A stretch of 64,000 bases of DNA, from assembly GCA_018716135.1 (NCBI GenBank), contig DVKG01000005.1, positions 1-64,000 of the forward strand. Direction: 5' to 3'. The notes beneath the pieces were generated by a model. It had not been told where the DNA came from, made no database searches, and saw only the letters and a program-made list of their open reading frames with translations. This stretch comes from Scybalosoma faecavium (GTDB lineage Bacteria; Bacillota; Clostridia; Christensenellales; Christensenellaceae). This document shows positions 41,333 through 50,193 of this stretch, piece after piece. Positions within the stretch are counted from its first letter, which is position 1. Every line of letters starts with the position of its first letter. The translations under genes were made by a program, and so were the position numbers.

Positions 41333-42057
41333 CAGTCCACCTCCTCAAATTCGCTAAGCCCGCTGAAATTGCCTAAATCTCTGCCGAAGGCTTTGACGCT
41401 CATGCTGCGCAGCTCCTTGTGTATGCACTCCTCAGGGCGTATAAACTTTATAACTCCTTTTTTCATGACAGGTCTCCAAAACCTGGCCGTCATCTTCCCC
41501 TGAGTCTCGGGCGAATACGCCTCGTCAGCATATGTTATGCCGTGATACATAAGCCCAAAGCTCAGCTCAGGTATGTCGTCATACGCGCCTTCTCCTTCGC
41601 CAAAGACACACGGCTCCACATATCCCTGACATTCTCGCGTGCCGAGGAATATGTCTCGGCGTCCGCCCTTCGCGATCATTCTCTTAGCTATTTGATGATG
41701 CTTGTTCTCGCTGCGATCCTCCGCCAGCTCAGGTCTGTTTTCATTCCATTCGAAATGCGCACGCACCTGGTATCTGCAATTTTTAAGATACGTGTAGTAC
41801 GCCAGGTCGTTCTTATCATTATAGTATTTTATAGGACGTACACCCTTGACCTCGGTCTGGATGCGATTCATAATACGAACTTCGTCAATAATCCATATCA
41901 AAGTCGGCTTCCAATATACAGACATGAGAATGCCTTTCAGTGCTTCGTATGTAGGCACTTGATAGCTCGCTTTCTCTCCTCCCACGCGCATTATGGGATC
42001 AGAAAAAAGTCCGTAATCTCCGGTAACTTCAAATTCAACTATGTTTGGATACTGCAA
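41332..42057 (-). CDS. cas5c: Type I-C Cas5 (crRNA endonuclease)
   Basis: A 241-residue protein: EVTGDYGLFSDPIMRVGGEKASYQVPTYEALKGIL. In type I-C, Cas5 processes pre-crRNA because Cas6 is absent, and stays bound to the 5' handle. It starts 4 bases after cas3. Confidence 0.96.
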   Translation of the reverse strand: MQYPNIVEFEVTGDYGLFSDPIMRVGGEKASYQVPTYEALKGILMSVYWKPTLIWIIDEVRIMNRIQTEVKGVRPIKYYNDKNDLAYYTYLKNCRYQVRAHFEWNENRPELAEDRSENKHHQIAKRMIAKGGRRDIFLGTRECQGYVEPCVFGEGEGAYDDIPELSFGLMYHGITYADEAYSPETQGKMTARFWRPVMKKGVIKFIRPEECIHKELRSMSVKAFGRDLGNFSGLSEFEEVD

Positions 42058-42061
42058 TTTC

Positions 42062-44497
42062 TCACCCCCAATAAATTTTTGCTTCCATATTATCTCCTTC
42101 TATTTCAAAGCCGCGCTCTCCGTAAAAACGCCCGTCTATCGCCAGCGCTCCGGCGCTGTCTATATCCATAATGCCTCCCAGCTCCCGAAGCTTTTTGAGC
42201 TGGTAGTCGTAGAGCGATATGGTGTACGGCTTTGCCTTCTCCATCTGTTCTTTTACAAATTTTAAGTCATATCCCGCTCTTTCTGAGCTAAGCTCTGTTA
42301 TTATACTGTCGCCTTCTCCATATGGTACAATTACATCTCTGCCTTCATCGTCAAACACCTTGAACTCACTTCCCGCTTTTTTCTTCGCCTGTTTCATATG
42401 CTGAAGAATCTGATCGTTTTTGCTCCTGCCGCAAAAGCCGGCGTTTGTAGAAAGCAGCTCGAACATGCTCGTTGTCATGTTAGAATCGTAGAGCGAGAAC
42501 ACATAGTCTTTTTCATTATTTTTCGCATTTTTATCCAGTCTTTTGTAATACGAACTGATTGCTCTGCCCGACGCCAAATCTCCGCCGTATTGCTCTGCAT
42601 TGCGTCCGAAGGAGTTTAACAAGCTGAGCGACGCATTTTTCCCTTTCTGTATTTCTTCCAGCTTATTTAAATTCTCATCAGGGATATTTACCAGATAAAC
42701 CTCAGCCGCTCCCGCTTTTTCGCCGTTGCGATTGCAGCGCCCCGCCGCCTGAACTACGCTGTCCATACCGGCGAGCAGTCTTATCGCACAGGCAAAAGAT
42801 ATGTCTACTCCCGCTTCTATCACCTGAGTAGCTACGCATATGATTTTTTCTCCCGTTCTCAGAGCTGCTTTAATCTCCTCCAGCACCTCGCGCCTATGCT
42901 GAGTACACATGGACGCAGACAGCATCCTGAGTTTTGCGTCAGTCCTCGCCCCCAATTCGTCCGCCAAGCTTTTTGCCTGCGCTCTCTTGTTGCAGACGAT
43001 CAGCAGGCTGCTGTTCTCCGCCGACTTTTCCAGTGCAAAATCGACAAGCTCGCTCAGCTTCATTTCCCCGGCGTCTTTTATCTCTGTTCGCTTAAACACT
43101 GCAAGACTGTTTTCATTCAGAGTTACTATATCTCCGCTGCATAAAATCGGATGCGTCGATTCTTCAAAGGCAGGCTGAGTCGCAGAGCACAAAACCACCG
43201 TCGCGCCGCAAACCTCGGATAGAAAATTCATCGCCAGATTAAACTGCGTTATCATTTTCCTCGGCACGGTCTGCACTTCATCAAAAATTATCACACTGTC
43301 TGAAAGAGCGTGAAATCTGCGGATACATGAAGTTCTGCCTGAAAACAAAGTATTCAGCATTTGCACAAGCGTAGTGATTATAATGGGGGCGTCCCAATTT
43401 TCCGCCAAAAGCTCGCGCTCGTCCAGCTTGTCCAAATTCTTTTCGTTTTCCTTAGCCGCATTGGAGTGGTGCTCCAGCACAATTCTGTCGTCTCCCACAT
43501 ATTTTCTGATTTCGTCCGCGTTCTGCTCAATAATTGCAAGCAGCGGCATGACGAAAAATATGCGTTTCTTGTCGTGTTTAGCGCAGTGCGCCAGAGCGTA
43601 TCTCAGAGAAGAAACAGTCTTTCCGCCTCCCGTGGGGACATTCAGCTTAAATATTCCTCCCTCTCTTTCCGCGAACGCTCTGCATTGTTTTGATATGTCG
43701 CTGCGCACTATGTTCAGAGGCGTATCCGCGGCAAAATTGCGTATTTTCTTCTCCGTCCTTTCCAAGCAGCTCCTCCAAACGCCGGCGTCCGCTTTTAGCA
43801 CGCTGCGCTTCGCTCCGTTCACGAACTCCGCCGTGTCTCTCCTATCTCCTTCTATTACGGCAGATAGAAGCAGCCTCGCCAGCATACTTATATAAAAGAA
43901 GAAATATTCATTGCCGTAATCTTTCCCGCCGCTCTTTTTCGAGCTTGACGCCTTTGTAGCCTTCGCCAAGTCCACAACTTTTGCAAGCGCTCTTTCCAGT
44001 TCTGAATTGGCTTTTGAGAATAGCTCCCTCAGCTCTTTTTCATCTGCGCATTCCGACTTGAAGTTTTTTATCGCTTCGCCGTATTCTTCCTTCGTCCTGT
44101 GTTCAAACCCGCTCTCCCCGTTTTCGTCTACGGCGTCGAAAAGCCCGTGATGCGCTCCCGCCGCATACGCCGTCAGCTCGCAGGTCCAACACTCGTTGTA
44201 ATTGTTGAGCTCGTGAAACATGTCGAACATCATGCGCACGCCTGCGAATGTGTGATTTACAGAGCCTCGTCTGACCGTCTCTCCATTCGCCCCTCGGGTT
44301 ATATAGTCCGCGAAGCTCTCTGTGTATTTTCCGGCGTCGTGTACCAACCCTGCGAGATACCCCGAATTGTTGAGTCCGACACAGCTTAACGCCTCCGCCG
44401 CGTACTCCGCCGCAGCGCGGCAGTGTTCGCCTACGCTTTGAACCTCTCCTCCCAGCTCAGGCTTTCGGATATGAGCGGGGAAAATTTTTCTATTCAT
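42062..44497 (-). CDS. cas3: Cas3 helicase-nuclease (HD domain N-terminal)
   Basis: An 811-residue effector. HD nuclease residues are visible in YLAGLVHDAGKYTESF and AAGAHHGLFDAV. The helicase has PTGGGKTVSSLRYA (Walker A), IIFDEVQTVP (motif II) and QVIEAGVDISF (motif V) with QAAGRCNRNG (motif VI). It degrades target DNA once Cascade binds. It is the first gene of the cas operon, with AAGGAG before its ATG. All motifs are present, so it should be active. Confidence 0.97.
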   Translation of the reverse strand: MNRKIFPAHIRKPELGGEVQSVGEHCRAAAEYAAEALSCVGLNNSGYLAGLVHDAGKYTESFADYITRGANGETVRRGSVNHTFAGVRMMFDMFHELNNYNECWTCELTAYAAGAHHGLFDAVDENGESGFEHRTKEEYGEAIKNFKSECADEKELRELFSKANSELERALAKVVDLAKATKASSSKKSGGKDYGNEYFFFYISMLARLLLSAVIEGDRRDTAEFVNGAKRSVLKADAGVWRSCLERTEKKIRNFAADTPLNIVRSDISKQCRAFAEREGGIFKLNVPTGGGKTVSSLRYALAHCAKHDKKRIFFVMPLLAIIEQNADEIRKYVGDDRIVLEHHSNAAKENEKNLDKLDERELLAENWDAPIIITTLVQMLNTLFSGRTSCIRRFHALSDSVIIFDEVQTVPRKMITQFNLAMNFLSEVCGATVVLCSATQPAFEESTHPILCSGDIVTLNENSLAVFKRTEIKDAGEMKLSELVDFALEKSAENSSLLIVCNKRAQAKSLADELGARTDAKLRMLSASMCTQHRREVLEEIKAALRTGEKIICVATQVIEAGVDISFACAIRLLAGMDSVVQAAGRCNRNGEKAGAAEVYLVNIPDENLNKLEEIQKGKNASLSLLNSFGRNAEQYGGDLASGRAISSYYKRLDKNAKNNEKDYVFSLYDSNMTTSMFELLSTNAGFCGRSKNDQILQHMKQAKKKAGSEFKVFDDEGRDVIVPYGEGDSIITELSSERAGYDLKFVKEQMEKAKPYTISLYDYQLKKLRELGGIMDIDSAGALAIDGRFYGERGFEIEGDNMEAKIYWG

Positions 44498-44590
44498 TTC
44501 CCAAATAACTCCTTATGATAAAACTTATATTATAAATATCTTTTATCGTTTTTCCCTGTGTTTGTTATATTTTTTGTAGTTAAAGCAGTG

Positions 44591-44618
44591 TTTACAATTT
44601 TCGCCGCTGTGTTAGAAT
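44591..44618 (+). promoter_or_regulatory. Promoter of the Fic gene
   Basis: TTTACA (44591-44596), 16 bases, TAGAAT (44613-44618), 32 bases before the Fic start. Confidence 0.6.
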
Positions 44619-44649
44619 AATATAGAGTTAATTGCAACGGGGGTGTAAT

Positions 44650-45405
44650 ATGTCGAATATAGATTTTAATCGTCTCGACGAGCTTAAAGAAAAGCTTGCG
44701 AGTTTTAGGCCGCTGAACGCGGCGGAGCTAAAGCAAATTCGCGACGAATTTATTATTGAGAATACGTATAACTCAAACGCCATTGAGGGAAGCACGCTGA
44801 CATTGAGAGAGACCGCATTGATATTGCAGGAAGGTCTCACAATATCCGAAAAACCAATCAGAGAGCATCTCGAAGCGATAGGTCACAAAGACGCTTTTGA
44901 GTATATTGTCTCTCTTGCAGACGCAAAAGAACGTCTCAGTGAAAAGGTGATTAAAGACGTTCACTCTCTTGTTTTGATGAACGACGCAATAAACAAAGGA
45001 GTATACCGCAGGGTTCCTGTTAAGATACTGGGTTCAAGCCATGTTCCACCGCCGCCGTATCTCGTGAGAGAGCAGTTACAAGAACTGTTGGAAGAATACG
45101 AGCTGATGAAGCCGAAGCTTCATATTGTCGAAGCTGCTGCCTTGTTTCATCTGCGTTTTGAGAGTATCCACCCATTCATAGACGGCAACGGCAGGACTGG
45201 CAGACTGATAATGAATCTCGAATTGATTAAAGCCGGCTTTTTGCCGGTAAACGTTAAGTTTACAGAACGCGCAAGGTATTATGAGTGTTTTGACAGCTAT
45301 TACGCCAACAACAGCTATGACGCTTTAACAGACCTTATAGCAAAGTACGAGATATACGAATTAGAGAATAGAATATCCATACTGGAAGCGGCTAACAACT
45401 TTTGA
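44650..45405 (+). CDS. Fic-family protein (AMP transferase-like)
   Basis: A 251-residue protein with the full active-site motif HPFIDGNGRTGR (catalytic His) near residue 170. The N-terminal helix has NSNAIEGS, matching the (S/T)xxxE(G/N) self-inhibitory motif, so it is auto-inhibited by its own helix. Start 44650 (MSNIDFNRL) has GGGGGTG upstream. Fic proteins AMPylate target proteins; the target here is unknown. It diverges from cas3 and is not part of the cas operon. Confidence 0.93.
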   Translation: MSNIDFNRLDELKEKLASFRPLNAAELKQIRDEFIIENTYNSNAIEGSTLTLRETALILQEGLTISEKPIREHLEAIGHKDAFEYIVSLADAKERLSEKVIKDVHSLVLMNDAINKGVYRRVPVKILGSSHVPPPPYLVREQLQELLEEYELMKPKLHIVEAAALFHLRFESIHPFIDGNGRTGRLIMNLELIKAGFLPVNVKFTERARYYECFDSYYANNSYDALTDLIAKYEIYELENRISILEAANNF

Positions 45406-45861
45406 TACTTCGGTCGCACAACATTATCATTCAAAGCTTTGTTTTTGACGACAGTTTGACGACAAAAAGGATATATTTAGACATAATTTACCGTAATAAA
45501 CATCGAATATTGTAATATATGGAATACTGATTTTTGCTTTTAAACTGCGAAAAATGGCTGTACTCCGCGAATTTCTGCATATAGCAGTTTAAGAACTACG
45601 AAACTAATTGCACCTTTTACGCTAATTATGATATACTTTATAATGTCAGAATTACATTCTCTCGAAGTAGTGCGGGTAATTCTGTGGATTGAAAGAAAGA
45701 ATAGTATATACAAATCACCCAAAAATAGGCAGGGATGTATGGAAGGGACGTCTTTCAGCATCCCTGCCTTTATTCTAAATGCTTTATATAATACTTGTTT
45801 GATTGTTTATATTGTACCACAACTATATATACCATAAATAGTACAATTATAATATTTATAC
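45406..45861. other. Gene-poor gap with inverted repeats
   Basis: No convincing gene in ~455 bases. It holds CAGAATTAC (45648-45656) / GTAATTCTG (45675-45683) and a hairpin AGGCAGGGATG / CATCCCTGCCT around 45726-45770, followed by TTTA. Short frames crossing these have no clear ribosome site. It could be a remnant or a small RNA locus; unresolved. Confidence 0.4.
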
Positions 45862-45890
45862 AAAAAAACTCCCTCTTTTTAAGAGGGAGT
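45862..45890 (-). terminator. Terminator of ybaB-recR
   Basis: On the minus strand ACTCCCTCTT / AAGAGGGAGT with a three-base loop and a run of T, just past the recR stop. Confidence 0.9.
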
Positions 45891-45910
45891 ATAATTTAAG
45901 ATAAAACAGC

Positions 45911-46513
45911 TCAGCCGCCGAGCTTCGTCCTGCCTTCGAGAGAGAGCAGAAGCGTTCTCGGATCGGTATTTTCCACCTCGCCGCCCACGGGCATACCGTG
46001 CGCTATTCTCGAAACCGTAACGGGCATATCCTCCAGCTCCTGCGCTATGTACATAGCCGTCGCTTCGCCCTGCACGTTGGAACCTGTCGCGATTATCACC
46101 TCGCGCACTCCGCCCTCGCGCACTCGAGCCGCCAGCTTGTCTATGCCTATTTCATCCGGGCCTATCCCGTCCAGCGGAGAGATGAGCCCGCCCAAAACGT
46201 GATATACGCCGCGGTATTCTCCTGTCTTTTCAAACGCCATCACGCTCCGCGTATCCGCTACTACGCATATAACGCTCCTGTCTCTGGTTTCGTCCTCGCA
46301 AAGGGAGCATCGCTCGTCATCCGTCAAAACCCCGCATATCTCGCACCGGCGCACGCTGAGTCTCGCGGAATACATGTCCGTCGCGAACTGTCTAACATCC
46401 TCGTCGTCCAGCTCCAGCACGTGAAAAGCCATGCGCATCGCGCTCTTCGGGCCTATCCCGGGAAGCCGCGCGAACCACTTCTGCAATTTCGCCAGAGATG
46501 CAATAGTGTACAC
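45911..46513 (-). CDS. recR: Recombination protein RecR
   Basis: A 200-residue protein with a helix-hairpin-helix start (LQKWFARLPGIGPKSAMRMAFHVL), a zinc motif CEICGVLTDDERCSLCED, and a Toprim domain (VVADTRSVMAFEKTGEYRGVYHVLGG). It works with RecF/RecO in gap repair. It lies 1 base after ybaB, the usual pair; dnaX, often upstream, is absent. Confidence 0.97.
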   Translation of the reverse strand: MYTIASLAKLQKWFARLPGIGPKSAMRMAFHVLELDDEDVRQFATDMYSARLSVRRCEICGVLTDDERCSLCEDETRDRSVICVVADTRSVMAFEKTGEYRGVYHVLGGLISPLDGIGPDEIGIDKLAARVREGGVREVIIATGSNVQGEATAMYIAQELEDMPVTVSRIAHGMPVGGEVENTDPRTLLLSLEGRTKLGG

Positions 46514-46514
46514 C

Positions 46515-46853
46515 TCAGAACAGTCCTCCGAGATTCATTCCGCCGGTGTATTTCCCCATTTCCCGGTTCGCCGCTTCATGCGCCTTGGTCAAAGCTTCGT
46601 TGACCGCCGCGAGGACGAGATCCTGAAGCATTTCCACATCGTCCGGATCTACCGCCTCGGGGGCTATTTCTATATTCGTAAGCAAGAGCTTGCCCGTTAC
46701 CGTAGCTTTGACCACGCCGCCGCCTGCCGTTGCTTCAAATTCTCTCGCCTCCAGCTCCTCCTGAGATTTCTGCATCTGCTGCTGCATTTTCTGCGCCTGA
46801 GCCATGATAGACTGCATATTCATACCGCCGGGGAACCCTCCGCGTTTTGCCAT
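46515..46853 (-). CDS. YbaB/EbfC nucleoid-associated protein
   Basis: A 112-residue DNA-binding protein: MQSIMAQAQKMQQQMQKSQEELEAREFEATAGGGVVKATVTG, the family signature. It lies directly before recR. AGGT precedes the start. Confidence 0.95.
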   Translation of the reverse strand: MAKRGGFPGGMNMQSIMAQAQKMQQQMQKSQEELEAREFEATAGGGVVKATVTGKLLLTNIEIAPEAVDPDDVEMLQDLVLAAVNEALTKAHEAANREMGKYTGGMNLGGLF

Positions 46854-46982
46854 CGTTCGTACCTCCAGAATTGTTTTCTAACTTATTATATATATTCGCC
46901 GCGATTTTGTAAAGCACGGAAAAAAGCCTGCTTTCTGCCATAAAGAACAAAAAGCAGACTCTCTGCTGTCTTACATACGGTT

Positions 46983-47291
46983 TTAATCCTCTTCGCGCTT
47001 TTTCGTTTTATAGCACGGAGCTTCAACGCCGCGTTCCTTCGCCATAAGAGCATGAATCTCATCCCAACCCCATGTTTCCATTTTATACGGCTCGGGGTCG
47101 TCATCGGGATGCTCAATATATTTAGAGCGATAATAGTAAAGCATCTCATCGACCTGGTGACCAAAATAGTGGTCTACGATAGTAACGCCATCCTCTATAT
47201 TCACGCGCATATCGAAGCTCTCGTAACCGTCAGCTTTAAGCAGCGTTTCTCCCAGTTCAAAGCTTCTGCCCTTTATATCTTCTAAAAACAT
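46983..47291 (-). CDS. Hypothetical protein
   Basis: A 102-residue soluble protein (MFLEDIKGRSFELGETLLKADGYESFDMRVNIEDGVTIVDHYFG), acidic with a Lys-rich tail. GAGGAGG lies upstream of the ATG. I do not recognise a family; codon use fits the chromosome. Confidence 0.7.
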   Translation of the reverse strand: MFLEDIKGRSFELGETLLKADGYESFDMRVNIEDGVTIVDHYFGHQVDEMLYYYRSKYIEHPDDDPEPYKMETWGWDEIHALMAKERGVEAPCYKTKKREED

Positions 47292-47440
47292 ATAAAAAGC
47301 CTCCTCTTAAATTTAATTCTGTATACTCTATATATTATGACAATTTTGTAAGCCAAAGTCAACAGTAATTTTCCTATTTTACGTTGCCTTTTGTTCTGCA
47401 TCATGCTAGAATATGCACATAGCATCTCGGAGGACAAAAC

Positions 47441-48517
47441 ATGGAAGAAAAAAAGCCCCTGCCCGGAAAGAAAAAACGGCTGTTTACCGTAATTTTGGTA
47501 GTCTGTAATGTACTCGCAATAGGCATACCTCTGATAATCGAGCTTTCCGGAGGCGATTCCGCCGCGGACATACGCTCTCTCAATATAAACATGCTGTATC
47601 TTATCCCCGCAATGGGCTGTTTTGTTGTCGCTCTCTTGGCGGAATGGGTGCGCTATATGTTCCTGATGCACGCCTCCTGCGGAAGATATCTCCCCAGGCT
47701 TTCTTTGCATACCTGCATAATAGGCAGATATTACGACGCCGTCACGCCCTCCGGCTCAGGCGGTCAGCCTTTCCAGATATATTATCTTACTAAAGATAAC
47801 GCTCCTAGAGAAGCGGTCGGCACTCTTCCCATAGCCGCTTTTGTACTCAATCAGGCTGCGTTCACAATCATAGCGATAATAGTGCTCATATCCGGCGCCA
47901 GCATAGGGCGCGCGGGGGTAATGGCGTCGGCGTTTTTGGGTTCATTCATGTACATAGCAATACCTGCGGCTATAGTTCTATTCACTTTTCTCCCCGGAGT
48001 TCTAAGCAAATTTATATCAGGGCTTCTCAAGCTGCTGGGGAAACTCAAAATAATGAAGCATCCGGAAGAGACGGCGAAAAATTGGACGCACACGCTGGAA
48101 GTATACCGCACCTCTTTTATGCAGCTGAGAAAAGAACCTGCGAAGGTCCTGACCGCATTGTTTTTTTCCATAATCTATTATTGCGCCATATTGTGTATAC
48201 CATACACAGTGCTCAAGGCATTCGGCGCGAACGTATCGTTAATCCCCCTTTTCGCATCCACCACGCTGATATACGCTGCGGTAGCTATAGTCCCCACCCC
48301 GGGCAACTCCGGAGCGGCGGAAGGTCTGTTCTACAGCCTTTTCAAATCTGTCAGCTCCGGCTACGTATTTTGGGCGATGCTGATTTGGCGTTTTTTCTGC
48401 TACTATATGTTCATAGTCGCAGGGCTGATACTTTTCGCCATACGCAGTATGCGCGCTTCTAAAACAAAATATGTTCCGTTAAAAGAAAATTCGAAAAAAA
48501 TCAAAAAAAACTATTGA
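47441..48517 (+). CDS. Lysylphosphatidylglycerol synthase TM-region (YbhN-like) membrane protein
   Basis: A 358-residue protein with about eight membrane helices. GRYYDAVTPSGSGGQPFQIYYL and VPTPGNSGAAEGLFYSLF are hallmarks of the UPF0104/flippase-like family. The C-terminal tail is Lys-rich and cytoplasmic. Some members are MprF-related lipid flippases, but no synthase domain is present here, so the function is unknown. Confidence 0.9.
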   Translation: MEEKKPLPGKKKRLFTVILVVCNVLAIGIPLIIELSGGDSAADIRSLNINMLYLIPAMGCFVVALLAEWVRYMFLMHASCGRYLPRLSLHTCIIGRYYDAVTPSGSGGQPFQIYYLTKDNAPREAVGTLPIAAFVLNQAAFTIIAIIVLISGASIGRAGVMASAFLGSFMYIAIPAAIVLFTFLPGVLSKFISGLLKLLGKLKIMKHPEETAKNWTHTLEVYRTSFMQLRKEPAKVLTALFFSIIYYCAILCIPYTVLKAFGANVSLIPLFASTTLIYAAVAIVPTPGNSGAAEGLFYSLFKSVSSGYVFWAMLIWRFFCYYMFIVAGLILFAIRSMRASKTKYVPLKENSKKIKKNY

Positions 48518-48542
48518 CATTTCTCTCACCATCAGGTATCAT
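48514..48542 (+). promoter_or_regulatory. Promoter of tRNA-Glu/tRNA-Val
   Basis: TTGACA (48514-48519), 17 bases, TATCAT (48537-48542), 23 bases before tRNA-Glu. Confidence 0.82.
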
Positions 48543-48565
48543 ATAGAACGTACCGTGTGGGGAGC

Positions 48566-48640
48566 GGCCCCTTGGTCAAGCGGTTAAGACACCGCCCTTT
48601 CACGGCGGTAACAGGAGTTCGAGTCTCCTAGGGGTCACCA
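48566..48640 (+). tRNA. tRNA-Glu (anticodon TTC)
   Basis: 75 bases: acceptor GGCCCCT / AGGGGTC (one G-U), anticodon loop CTTTCAC, T-loop GTTCGAGTC, encoded CCA. Transcribed with tRNA-Val four bases later. Confidence 0.96.
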
Positions 48641-48644
48641 AGTC

Positions 48645-48720
48645 GGGAGCATAGCTCAGCTGGGAGAGCACCTGCCTTACAAGCAGGGGGTCATTGGTTC
48701 GAGCCCAATTGTTCCCACCA
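48645..48720 (+). tRNA. tRNA-Val (anticodon TAC)
   Basis: 76 bases: GGGAGCA / TGTTCCC acceptor (one G-U), D-arm GCTCAGCTGGGAGAGC, anticodon loop CTTACAA, T-loop GTTCGAG, encoded CCA. Confidence 0.96.
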
Positions 48721-48724
48721 TTGC

Positions 48725-48753
48725 AAGTCACCTTTTCGAAGGTGACTTTTTTT
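48725..48753 (+). terminator. Terminator of the tRNA-Glu/tRNA-Val unit
   Basis: AAGTCACC / GGTGACTT with an 8-base loop and a T-run. Confidence 0.92.
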
Positions 48754-48810
48754 ATTCTCCAATTTGACTTCTTTCAATATCGTGTTAAAATCTATTAAGG
48801 AGGACAGGCT

Positions 48811-50112
48811 ATGATTAGTAAAGTTTTGCGCACTATCAAAGAGAACAACCTGATACGCCCCGGGGAAACCATCGGCGTTGCTCTATCCGGCGGCGCGGAC
48901 AGCGTCTCTCTGGCGCACATACTCGCCGCTTTGCGTCATTCTTTGGGAATCAGAGTTGTATTGCTGCATTTTGAGCACGGCATCCGAGGGGATGCTTCAA
49001 TCTCCGACATGAAATTCTGCCGCAGGTTCGCCGAGCGGCTCGGTCTGGAGCTTGCGGTAGAACGCGCGAACGTCCCGAAGCTCCGCGAAACGGGAGAGAG
49101 CATAGAGATGGCCGCTCGCAGGCTGCGCTATGATTTTTTCTCCAGAGTGAACGCCGACAAAATCGCGCTCGGTCATCATAGAGACGACCTCTGCGAGACC
49201 ATGATAATGAACCTGACGAGAGGCACCGGGATCTCCGGACTTTCCGGAATCCGATATATGCGCGACGGCAGATACATTCGCCCTCTCCTCGACGTGACAA
49301 AAAAAGAGATACTCGCATACTGCACGGCTAATTCCCTCCCTTACGTCACAGACGAGACCAACTCAGACTCCGCCTACACCCGCAATCTGATACGCAAGGA
49401 CGTCATGCCCGCGCTCCAAAGCATAAACCCCGCTCTGCCCGAAGCCATGGCGCGCACCGCCCGCCTCGCCCGCAGAGATGACGACGCGCTCGTTCAAATA
49501 GCGCTGAGCACGCTTTACGATATATCCCAAACCACCATACGCGGCTCGGAAATTAATCTCGAACACTTCAACTCGCTTCATCCCGCGCTGAAAACGCGGA
49601 TAATAATGCACATAGCGAACGCAAGAGATCTGGAGCTGACACACATAGAGGAAATAATTGATATGGCGGAACGCGGCCGCCACGGAGCCGCTAAAAACAT
49701 CCCCGGCCGGATTTACGCACAGATAAGCTACGATTCTCTCGTGCTGCGTCAGGTTAAAGAAGGCGCTTTCGGAATGCCGGGCAGTCTGACTTTTACCCCA
49801 TGCTCACTGCCGAACGAATTCCCCGAGCCTGATGAAAAGACACAATACCTGTCCGCTTCGGCAGTGCAGGACACGGAGCTTCGGACTAAACGTCAGGGAG
49901 ATACTTTCCGTCCCTTCGGCGCACCCGGTTCTAAAAAGCTGACACGATTTATGACAGACCGCAAAATACCGGCCGAGCTAAGAGACTCCATCCCCCTCCT
50001 CGCGCACGGAAGCGAAGTGCTCTGGGTCATAGGCTATGCCGTAGGCGAAAGCGCGAGGGCAAGCAGCGGCGATTGCGTCTGCGCGGAATACAGACGCGAA
50101 ACAGACGTATAG
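48811..50112 (+). CDS. tilS: tRNA(Ile)-lysidine synthase
   Basis: A 433-residue enzyme that converts C34 of the CAU-anticodon tRNA-Ile to lysidine so that it reads AUA. The PP-loop is GVALSGGADSVSLAHIL; further blocks are LLHFEHGIRGDAS, ARRLRYDFF, LGHHRDDLCETMIMNLTRGTG and the C-terminal LRTKRQGDTFRPFGAPGSKKLTRFM. AGGAGG precedes the start. ATA is very common in the right part of this window, so this enzyme is heavily relied upon. Confidence 0.96.
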   Translation: MISKVLRTIKENNLIRPGETIGVALSGGADSVSLAHILAALRHSLGIRVVLLHFEHGIRGDASISDMKFCRRFAERLGLELAVERANVPKLRETGESIEMAARRLRYDFFSRVNADKIALGHHRDDLCETMIMNLTRGTGISGLSGIRYMRDGRYIRPLLDVTKKEILAYCTANSLPYVTDETNSDSAYTRNLIRKDVMPALQSINPALPEAMARTARLARRDDDALVQIALSTLYDISQTTIRGSEINLEHFNSLHPALKTRIIMHIANARDLELTHIEEIIDMAERGRHGAAKNIPGRIYAQISYDSLVLRQVKEGAFGMPGSLTFTPCSLPNEFPEPDEKTQYLSASAVQDTELRTKRQGDTFRPFGAPGSKKLTRFMTDRKIPAELRDSIPLLAHGSEVLWVIGYAVGESARASSGDCVCAEYRRETDV

Positions 50113-50193
50113 TTTAACTTTTATTTTACACAAGCCGGGCTTTGTTTTTAACAGACTTATAATAAAATATAATTACTTGTGAGGTAAACGACA

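Noticed and set aside
45628..45837. 69-codon plus-strand frame in the Fic-recR gap
   Set aside because: It crosses two hairpins, lacks a ribosome site and has no recognisable features.
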